Positions 10,242 through 18,758 of a stretch of 64,000 nucleotides of DNA are shown piece after piece. This DNA comes from Craspedostauros australis (Eukaryota > Bacillariophyta > Bacillariophyceae > Mastogloiales > Achnanthaceae): the NCBI GenBank assembly GCA_026770025.1, contig JAMXDE010000009.1, positions 2,207,001 to 2,271,000 on the forward strand. Reading direction: 5' to 3'. The translations under genes were made by a program, and so were the position numbers. The notes under the pieces are model-generated. The model was not told where the DNA came from, did no database searches, and saw nothing but the letters and a program-made list of their open reading frames with translations. Position 1 is the stretch's first letter; each line of letters starts with the position of its first letter.

Positions 10242-11903
10242 ATGGATCCCGTTCAACTCTTCAAGTCGGTGTACTCCACTGTACTCCTCATCTTCTCGAT
10301 CGCCATCGTCTGCGGACTCATCTTCAATGAGCAGACCAAGCTCTCCGCCGATGTGCATCCGGCTTTCGCCTTGCTCCTCATGATCGCCGCCCTCGTCTGG
10401 CTCAACATGGTCGAGGGAGGACAGGGCGCCCTCGTCGGTCTCCCACCAGTGGACCGCGACCTCTACGTCTACTCGCACCCAACCAGCCACCAGTCCACCT
10501 CCCTCGCCCACAAGGGTGACAACCTCGACCGTTACCTCATGGGACGTCAGTTCATGGTCCTCCTCATCGTTTTCTGCATCAACCAGTGCGGTGCCCCGCT
10601 CGCCGATGCCGAAGTCTTCGGACTCCCAGACATCATCATCCAGATCTTCCTCGGATCCGGAGCCGCCATGATCCTCATGACCGCCCAAGCCGGACAGCTC
10701 AACTCCCAAGTCAACGCCTCCCTCTGCATGCTTGACTACATCAACAACTTCTTCGCCGTCTTCACCCTCTACGTCGCCCTCGCCATCGAGTTCTCCGGAC
10801 TTCTGCACTCGTGCTACCTCGTCCAGATGTTCTTCGTCTGGGCCTCTGGCAAGGAAATCGAGTCCAAGGAACCACCACGCGACGGTGCCCAGAACCTCTT
10901 CTACTGGGGCCGCATCCTCATCTCCCTCGCCATCCTGTGCTACGCCATGGCCGTCACCCTCGTCGCCCTCTTCGATGGAAAGACCACCATGTGGGCCGGA
11001 GTGCCAAACGGAGTCGCTGTCATCCTCTTCTTCCTCTTCATGTCCATCGTCGGTATGCTCGAGGGTATGCAGATCGCCTTCTTTGCCTGTCGCCAAGCTT
11101 CCAAAGGAGGAGCGTGGAGACCACCCAATGGCCCGCAAGACCTGCGAGCTCCTCTTCCGCTGGTGACGGACGCAACCTTCCAGGATTCATGATCGGGACG
11201 TCAGATCTGCGTGACCATGTGCTTCTTCATCATCGCCCGTGTCACCACCCTCGATGTCGAAGGTTGGAACCTGGCGAGAACATCTTCGGAGTCTCTGACA
11301 GCACCCAGGCAATTCTTCAACACCGGACTTCTCGGAGCCCTCATCACCACCATCATCGCCTCCATCACATGGCAGCTGGTCGCATCCGTCTTCCCGAATC
11401 GCCTTCCTTTCCAACCCAATCGTCTACATCTTCCTCCAGTTCTGTCTGTTGTTGGAAGCCACCGGTATCTGCTCCGGAGCCTGGGTTCTCGCTTCCATGC
11501 ACAAAGGCCATTGCCGGATTTCAGCTCGATGAGGTGTACATCGGCACCCCAGAGGAGCGCGCCGCCGGCATGAAGCCAGACCACAAGAGCAACCGCAACC
11601 TACACCTTGGAACCAACGTCCTTGTCAACGAGGTCGGCGCCAGAACTGTCCCATGAGGAGTACCTCGAGATGCAGAGAGCATTGGCCGCAACCCCAGAAC
11701 CATTCACAAAGCGCCGACATCGTATACTACTGAAGATCAAGGAGATCCGCGAGCAGATCGACGAAGTCAAGCAGTACGGTGGTGCTGACGGCGACGATGG
11801 CGTTAAGGCCCACGTCTTCGAGACCAGTCTGAAGCATGAGATTAACAAGCTGGATCGACTGAACAGGGAGGAGTGGCGGGACCTGGTCAACGGTCAACAG
11901 TGA
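10242..11903 (+). CDS. SIT: Silicon transporter (SIT), reading frame broken by about nine +1 insertions in the 3' third
   Basis: SITs are diatom plasma-membrane silicic-acid/sodium symporters with two five-helix halves. The intact frame 10242-11087 shows the first-half motifs VEGGQGALVGLPP and MGRQFMV, then QAGQLNSQVNAS, and the second-half motif LEGMQIAFF. From 11088 the homologous sequence jumps frame repeatedly: KLPKEERGDHPMARKTCELL, NLPGFMIG, the second GRQ-ICVTMCFF, ENIFGVSD, FFNTGLLGALITTIIASITW, IAGFQLDEVYIGTPEERAA. The frame then settles for the C-terminal coiled coil (EEYLEMQRAL to EEWRDLVNGQQ). Removing one base near 11088, 11161, 11196, 11265, 11272, 11311, 11397, 11504 and 11640 would give 550 residues, the usual SIT length. 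The net shift of nine agrees with start and end being in the same frame. Either unpolished sequence or a recently dead copy is possible. It is preceded by the 20-bp arrays. Confidence 0.93.
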
Positions 11904-13931
11904 GCCCTGCAGTGAGTTGAATCGTCCATTCACACATTGAACACGCGGAGAGCATACTAGACAATGGCATGGCCTGCCTATTCTACACACAATTACATGC
12001 ACAATAACAATGTATACTTTTGAAACTGGAGAGTGGAGTCATAGTGAATGGCAGAACAGAGCCGAGTGCTTTCGAGGGTACTACTGTTGCTGTACCGTCC
12101 TATCGAAGCATGTGTTGTTGTCAAGAAAGGATACTCTCGAGACAGGTTCGTGAGGCTTCCCATTGTCAATCGCACATTCGAGACGCGACACGCCATCGGC
12201 CGCACAAGATCATGCTGATCCAAGACTGCTGACGCGCGGACTTCCACAGACACGCACTATCTCCTCTGTTTCTGTTCTTGTCTCCTCTGTTCTGCGAATA
12301 CTTATTCTGTGGAGATAGACATGGAAAGAACTGAGAAAGAGTGCCGACGCACGAGTTCATCGTGATGTCAGGACAGGTTCAAGCTTGCTTGGCGTGGTGC
12401 AAAGAACGATCTGCTCTGCACGACTACAGGACAGTTGTTCAATGATCAGTCGCGACCCTGGAGGCGCGCTGCAAGGTTTGCGTGGAATGGTGCGTCTGCC
12501 CCTGTGGGATGATCACTTCTCCGAGTTGCATTCCCCCTCACTTCCCAAACAAATCGCAATCAGAGGTGACGTGGGGGCCTCGTGGTGCGACCTGGAGTCA
12601 CCTGTAGACAGACAGAGAGAGAGAGAGAGAGAGCAACTCCCTTGGGATCTCTGGAGTTACATGCGAGCATGAGAGATACGTGCACGAGGCAGATCATGCC
12701 CAATGTTCACCGCTCTTGACGCCGAAGGGCACAAAAAGCGACATCAAAGACATTGGACCGAGGAGGTTGCGTCGGTCCAACATCGCCAGATAAGACGCTC
12801 ATCCACAATCTCGCACATTCTCCTTGCTGGTGCGGTTCCCGCTCGTGCGAGGATGAGCATGGCAGAGACCACATCAACCTTCACACCTGCACACGCGATT
12901 GCACAAGAGTTGTTGTACGGAAGAGAGAGTTCGATGCTGTGCTCGGACCACGCGCGCTCGACGTCCATCCGTTTCGTCCCAGTTTGTGGGCAAGAGCTCT
13001 CCAAGTTGCACCCGCATCCAAGACGTCCCCGCTCCATTCGCCCCTCTCGTGATCGGAGAATGCACGATTCGTGATGTATTGGTATTGCCCAAGACCGATG
13101 TCTTCGTGATTCGATGTATTCGCTGCACGATCAAGTTGCCTGCGTGTGTCACCTTTTCTTAGCTGTGCTGAAACATTTGAGCCCACTTTTTTATCTCTGC
13201 AACACCTTTGACGCGAATGCTCAGTCGCCTTCTCTGAGACGAAACGTTGAGGTCGGCTGGCTTTGATACCCTCCGAGTCTGCTTGGGCCGCATCGCAAAA
13301 AGTGGCACACTCTGCAAATGTCACCTTTTCTCGTCAAGAGTTGCCGTAGAGAGTTTGTGCGAGCGCAACAAGAGGGACAAGACAACAGAAAAAACGGGGC
13401 GTTTGTCTGCTTTGGGTATCGGAGCATACTCGAAAGTACCGATTCATGGGCTGTCGTCTTTCTTGCTTCTTGTTCTGCTCTACCACCATGCAACAGCCCC
13501 GCTCCCGGTTTCCGTATCCCTCCACGAACACTTGTGCACGATCTCTGGGTCGCTTGTCTGGAGAGAGCAGACGAGTGAAGTCGCCGTCGTTCTCGTTGTC
13601 GGCACTATCGCGAAGGCAATCCATCTCATGTATACTGTGCACACCATGATGCATGCTTGGGCTGATACTTGTTGCGATGAACAAAAAGTGAGGCGGTGCA
13701 AAGAAGACGAGGAAGACAGGGCGGCACCTCCCAAAGGACCTCCCCATCCGAACACAAGTAACTCATAATAACAAGACAGCGAGGAACTCAAAGAGAAAGA
13801 GGTGGCCGACACGCAATCGCCACAAGTAGCCACATCTTGCATTCTGCGAATACCATCAAATCACATAATACAACACTCAACCAACCGCAACACATTTCAC
13901 CATCAGCAACCATCAGTAGCCTACAGCAACT
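11904..13931. other. No gene recognised; (GA)n microsatellite at about 12611-12632
   Basis: Open frames on both strands here (for example about 13247-13768 plus and 12881-13324 minus) lack domains and overlap one another. I support no gene. A short GA dinucleotide run is the only repeat. Confidence 0.5.
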
Positions 13932-16730
13932 ATGAGGGTGACATACCAACGACAACGAGGAGGCCTTTGGCAACATAGACTTGTAGTCACCACCATAGTC
14001 TTGGTCCTGCTCCTGTTGTGCCAATCTATGCCAGGCAACGGTACGGGTGGCACTACTTTCGTGTCCGCCTCCCTCGATGAGGATGCCCTGGAGGTGCTCG
14101 AAGGCCCAGTGGAAGAGCCCATAGGCGACACATGGGATGTGCTGGATGAAGACAACGAAACGGACACCTCCGTGATCTGCGAGGCGACGCCTGAGGTTTT
14201 CGAAACGGCTGCGTTCGTTCGTCTTAAAGGTGTCCCAGAAGACTTGAGCGACGAAGATAAGCAAATGCTGTCGGAGTCCTTTGAGATCGCCTACAACAAC
14301 TTGGCGTCATGTCCCCAGCAGGGATCTGTGAGGTTGGTCAAGAACTGCAGGGTCGCCGACGTATCGACAGAAGTCAAAGGCTTTGCTGGGACATCTGGTG
14401 AGAAGAAGATGGAACAGAAGAAGCCTCGAAAGATGACTTTGGTTCTGGAGATGCTCCTGGAATGCAACAGCTGCAAGACCATCAATGTCGATGGCCTCGA
14501 ACGCGCCGAGCTCTTCTTTGAGGACATCGACTTCGACGTCGATGCCAACGACAACAGCGACAACGACGCTCGTCGGCGGTTGGCTGATATCTCTGATGGG
14601 AACAACAATAATGATGGCGACGCCACACTTCGTTTGACTGATATCCTGGCCACCGCCGAGGACCGTGGCGTCCTCCTGTCTGATAACTCGGACAGTGCTG
14701 CCCAACCTTCCATCGCTCATCCAGGACAACACCCCGAACCACGAGACGCACCTACAAAGAAAGACATGCCACAGAAGAAAGGCGCAACTGCTGAGCGTAC
14801 AGCCGACCATCTCGATCTTCATTCGCCAATATCTGATGCCAACAAGAACTCAAGCGGACGTCTGTCGTTTGCGACGCACCGTATGCTCAAGAAGCACACA
14901 TTGGAACCTGCCACGGTGAAGACCACGAAGAACTCGGACGAAGTGCAACCATCCACTCCTACAACAATCGCTGACCCAACCCTCGAATCGCTCAGCAAGA
15001 CAGTGACACCAGAGGATGCTGGCACAGAAGCCGAAAGCGCATGCCAGGATTGCCGTGGTCCCCGTCGGGGCGACTTCAAGGATGAGTTTATCACCGTGTT
15101 GGAACAGAAGATGGCAGAAGTTAGGCGATCCCGGGCATTGCAACGTGACGCCAGCACGGCAGCCGGACTCGAGAAGACGAGAGCCTTGCGCGGTCTTTCG
15201 GAGCCCCCACCACCTCCAGGACCGGGACCAACCACTTTCGAAATCGGGAGCGTCGTCCAAGTCCAGGAAGATCCTGCTTGCACCAACACTACGGATCTGT
15301 TCGAAACATTCACCAGCACCGTCGCCATCTTGATCAACACAAATCAAGTCAATGTATCCGACGCCGATGATATGGCCGACCTGGAACAAGACATTCTCGC
15401 CGCTTACAACGAACTCAACTACTTCTCTCAAGATACCTGCGACAGAACCCATCGCCAGCTCACAGCCATTGAACGGCGCGACACCACCGGAGCCTCCGAC
15501 AAGCGAAGGCGCATGTTGCAGCAACTCGAGGAACGCGAACAAACACGCCATCTGCAAACCTCCACTGACTTCTCAGGCTCCATCGGCTACAGTATGTTTC
15601 TGTACGCATTGGCTGGGATTTGTATCAGCTGCGCCAACTCATTCAGCTTCTCCGATGACATTACCTTCCACTATGCCCGACATCTCGAAAGCGACCCACG
15701 GTACAAGATCGATTGGGACAGCTTCGACGAAGACGATGTCCAATGGCAGACGAGTGCTGTCCAAAGATCACTCAACACTGGCTTGCCGCTACCACCGCCG
15801 CCATCGTCGTCGCTACCGCCACCAGGGGAACCAATATCTGATGTGTCATCCAAGCTATGCTACTGTCCTGTCTCGAACAAGCTGGCGAACCGTGCTCCTC
15901 TGCCATCGGAAGCCCTCGCACTGCTGGATGAAGATGCAAGTAACACCTTCGAAATCATCCAGGAGGTCCAGGAGACGAGCTGCCCCAGCAAGCCCACACC
16001 ATTCAATGCCACGATCTCCCTAGACAGTGCCTTCGCCTCTTTCCTCAACGGAAGGTCGGTGGGCGTGCTGTCAGACGAAGAGCGAGAGGCGTTCGAGGAA
16101 TGCGCCATCGTGGCATACGAAGTCGCATCGCTCGAAGTGTGCGATTCGAATTTCGTGTCGATCATGGAGGCTACGTTGACGTCTGCTTCGGATACGACGC
16201 CGACGATCACGTACGACGTGAAGGCCCAGTGCCGAGGATGCAACATATCCACGGTGCAGCTCTTCGACACTTTGGATGGGGGTGATCGTCGTCGCAATCG
16301 GAGCCGCAACCGCGCTCTGGTGGCTGCAATGGGTCAGAAGGATCGGTGGACACAAGACCTAAGCAATACCAAGTTCAGGAATCCGTCCGTGGGTACATTC
16401 GCCATGGATGATTCAGCTGAGAATCAACGCCAACGACGCGCGTTGGCTCGCGAGAGCATCCGCCAAGAACGAAGCGAAAGGCTGGAATCTGCATCCATGG
16501 CAGAGCCGGCGAAGCCATCGTCAACGTCGCCGTCGATGGTCCGAGGTCGCGGCCGGAATCTGGACGCCGACAACGATGGCGACAACGCTGCCGCCGACGA
16601 TGACGAAAGCGAAAACTGCTACTGCGACGTCAGCAGTACGGATGACCTCCCGGCAAGCCTATCGGCTTTCGAGCACGAGATCGTGAAGTGTGTCAACGAA
16701 CAGCTTGGTCTCGATGAATCATATCCATAA
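13932..16730 (+). CDS. Giant secreted modular RXL-site protein, paralogue A (932 aa)
   Basis: A single exon opens with a signal peptide (hydrophobic TTIVLVLLLLC, cleavage near SMPGNG). I see three diverged copies of one module. Module 1 is residues ~83-200 (AAFVRLKG, LSDEDKQMLSESFEIAYNNL, DVSTEVKGF, LLECNSCKT). Module 2 is ~433-570 (TFEIGSVVQVQEDPAC, LEQDILAAYNELNYF, CISCANSF). Module 3 is ~671-775 (NTFEIIQEVQETSC, AIVAYEVASLEVCDSN, VKAQCRGCN). CYC-containing half-modules occur at ~640 and ~895. Each module ends in C-x2-C. Linkers are acidic or Ser/Pro-rich and hold many R-X-L sites (RRRLAD, HRML, RALQ, RRRML, RHLQ, RRAL, RNL), resembling the processing motif of diatom biosilica and secretory proteins. 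No C-terminal TM is seen. Function is unknown; a wall or extracellular-matrix role is inference. Confidence 0.85.
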   Translation: MRVTYQRQRGGLWQHRLVVTTIVLVLLLLCQSMPGNGTGGTTFVSASLDEDALEVLEGPVEEPIGDTWDVLDEDNETDTSVICEATPEVFETAAFVRLKGVPEDLSDEDKQMLSESFEIAYNNLASCPQQGSVRLVKNCRVADVSTEVKGFAGTSGEKKMEQKKPRKMTLVLEMLLECNSCKTINVDGLERAELFFEDIDFDVDANDNSDNDARRRLADISDGNNNNDGDATLRLTDILATAEDRGVLLSDNSDSAAQPSIAHPGQHPEPRDAPTKKDMPQKKGATAERTADHLDLHSPISDANKNSSGRLSFATHRMLKKHTLEPATVKTTKNSDEVQPSTPTTIADPTLESLSKTVTPEDAGTEAESACQDCRGPRRGDFKDEFITVLEQKMAEVRRSRALQRDASTAAGLEKTRALRGLSEPPPPPGPGPTTFEIGSVVQVQEDPACTNTTDLFETFTSTVAILINTNQVNVSDADDMADLEQDILAAYNELNYFSQDTCDRTHRQLTAIERRDTTGASDKRRRMLQQLEEREQTRHLQTSTDFSGSIGYSMFLYALAGICISCANSFSFSDDITFHYARHLESDPRYKIDWDSFDEDDVQWQTSAVQRSLNTGLPLPPPPSSSLPPPGEPISDVSSKLCYCPVSNKLANRAPLPSEALALLDEDASNTFEIIQEVQETSCPSKPTPFNATISLDSAFASFLNGRSVGVLSDEEREAFEECAIVAYEVASLEVCDSNFVSIMEATLTSASDTTPTITYDVKAQCRGCNISTVQLFDTLDGGDRRRNRSRNRALVAAMGQKDRWTQDLSNTKFRNPSVGTFAMDDSAENQRQRRALARESIRQERSERLESASMAEPAKPSSTSPSMVRGRGRNLDADNDGDNAAADDDESENCYCDVSSTDDLPASLSAFEHEIVKCVNEQLGLDESYP

Positions 16731-16838
16731 ATTCACATTGCATTGTAATACATTCCATCGCAAAGCCAATACGATCCTCTCGGCACTCTGGAATAGACTT
16801 GCCTCCTTCAATTCCAGTTGCACACCTGGAGATGTGTG

Positions 16839-17020
16839 TGTTAGGATAAACAGAAAATGGCAAAGAGAAAGGAATCGAACCCCAGACGACGAAATCTGGA
16901 ATGCCCGGGGATTGCACCCGAAACCGGTAGCCCTAGCCCACTCCGTTGATGAAACGGAGTAATTGCCTACTTAAGTAGTGTGAGTACCAAGCATATCATC
17001 TAATCTCCTATAATCTCACA
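16839..17020. repeat. Left LTR of the TRIM-like element
   Basis: 182 bp, identical to 17251-17432. It contains an 8-bp stem hairpin (ACTCCGTT...AACGGAGT) at about 16940-16960. On the minus strand it has a perfect Pol III B-box-like string, GGTTCGATTCC, at about 16871-16881. Confidence 0.88.
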
Positions 17021-17250
17021 CCCACTCCTGGTACGAACGCTAATCTCGGTTTCGAGTTTGGTAGTGCAGGCGTGGTTTGCGCCTGCGACGAGTGACCAGC
17101 TCGCCCTTGTGTACCGTATTGCTACCAACCAAGAGTCGCGAACGCGGCGTGAAGTGGTGTGGTTTGGCCTACAAACCAGTTGTTAGCTGAATTTGCATGT
17201 CGCAGGGATGAGCTGCAACCATGCGGTGCGACCGCACGGGCATTCCACCA

Positions 17251-17432
17251 TGTTAGGATAAACAGAAAATGGCAAAGAGAAAGGAATCGAACCCCAGACG
17301 ACGAAATCTGGAATGCCCGGGGATTGCACCCGAAACCGGTAGCCCTAGCCCACTCCGTTGATGAAACGGAGTAATTGCCTACTTAAGTAGTGTGAGTACC
17401 AAGCATATCATCTAATCTCCTATAATCTCACA
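17251..17432. repeat. Right LTR of the TRIM-like element
   Basis: Identical partner of 16839-17020, ending CTCACA just before the GTGTG target duplication. Confidence 0.88.
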
Positions 17433-17437
17433 GTGTG

Positions 17438-18758
17438 TTGCACGATCGATAAGTGTTTTTACTGTGCATTTGCAGGAGAAGGGAAAGACCAGGTCTCGGC
17501 TCTCTTGGGAGTCTTTGTTTACCGCTGTGTACCTGATGGCAGCGCAATGATTGACGCGCCCGGATGAGCTAACCGTCGGAAATCTGTTTGTCTACACTGA
17601 TGGCACACATACTGCTCTCTCGAGATCTCCCTCTCTTCTGTGTTCGACCAGGACTCATGAATGCCCGTTAGACCTTTGTCGCGATAGATGTAACGAACAC
17701 TTGTTGGTCTAGAGTGTGTGCAATCAACCTCAAAAGCTACGGTAGAGAAAAATTATCCGTAGTAAAGAAACAGCAAACGAAAGTTTGGTGATATGTGCCT
17801 TGGCGACCACTAAATAACCTGTGAAGATCCAACTAGAATGACTGTTCGTTGCGTGATGGAGGTTGGGGACGAGTGTTCTTACCAATGAAAAGCTACTATG
17901 ACAGGAACAACTGCTCGCTTCGGTTTTGCTTAGTCGCATGATTTATGCGTTCTTGTTGCTCTATTTAAGGCTTCAACGAAACCCGACGGCGTTTGGGCCT
18001 TTCTCGCTGTGTTGTCCAACGACCACGACTAGTAGTATGCGCATTGGTACAGCTCATGGTTGTTGTTGGCCGGTGTGTTCTATCTTTTCCCTTGCTGCTT
18101 GGATGACCCACGATTGCAAAGGATGGAGTCTAGAGTGCACAGAGCACTTTTCGCAACTGTACACAACGTTCGCTGAAATGTGCATTAGTTTCGGTTTGGG
18201 GCTGGAATGATAAAGTGGATTGTCCGTAGGTGGCGCTGTTGTTGTGACATTTGCAGACGCTGCTTCGCATGAAGAAGGGGGAAGATTCGGTGATGTTCTT
18301 TGCGTCTGCGGACACATGACCAAGGGCGTTGGCGCCACCATCGGTACTGGTCAGAGTTGTGACTGTTCGTGTGTCCGGCATGACTCCGAAACATGCCCAT
18401 GACAACGGTTTGGCTGGAACAGCACAAAATACGTTTCCGCTCTGTGCTTGCGCACTTCCTTCACACAATCAACCGTTCCAGTGAAGGGCGCCGACAACGA
18501 TTCTCTGCCTGTGTAATTGTTCGTGGTGTCTTCTGCATGGTGTTGTGGCGATGCGAGCTTCTGACTCTCGTGTGTGTGTGTGGACTCTGAAGCACCATCC
18601 GCAGCTCGCACCACTCATAGGTAACACATCATGAAACAGATCACATCACAATACATCACATAATCGCACGAGTACCAATACCCATTCTACCATTGCTAGT
18701 AGTATTGGTATATAACATCATTGTATAGTACTTCGAGACATCGCTGCTGGTAACCACC
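17438..18758. other. No gene recognised
   Basis: Short overlapping frames only, none with a domain signal. This is probably the promoter and leader region of the downstream large secreted protein plus decayed sequence. Confidence 0.5.

Larger units (their letters stand above)
16839..17432. mobile_element. TRIM-like miniature LTR element with 5-bp target-site duplication
   Basis: Two direct repeats of 182 bp, 16839-17020 and 17251-17432, appear identical base for base. Each starts TGTTAG and ends CTCACA, the 5'-TG...CA-3' ends of LTRs. The 230-bp internal part has no coding capacity. The whole is flanked by GTGTG on both sides (16834-16838 and 17433-17437), a 5-bp target-site duplication. A possible primer-binding site, TGGTACGAACGC, starts 8 nt after the left LTR (17029-17040). 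No clear polypurine tract precedes the right LTR. Identical LTRs imply a recent insertion, mobilised in trans. It sits in the intergenic region between the two large paralogues. Confidence 0.88.

Noticed and set aside
10170-11138. Minus-strand frame of 322 codons opposite the silicon transporter
   Set aside because: Asp/Glu/Gly-rich antisense shadow of a membrane protein gene; the plus strand carries all SIT motifs.
13247-13768. Plus-strand frame of 173 codons before the first large secreted protein
   Set aside because: Hydrophobic stretch only; no conserved motif and competing frames on both strands of equal length.
16860-16980. tRNA gene suggested by GGTTCGATTCC on the minus strand
   Set aside because: No acceptor stem pairing and no acceptable cloverleaf could be drawn by eye; the sequence is part of an LTR present twice. 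Reported only as a B-box-like motif.
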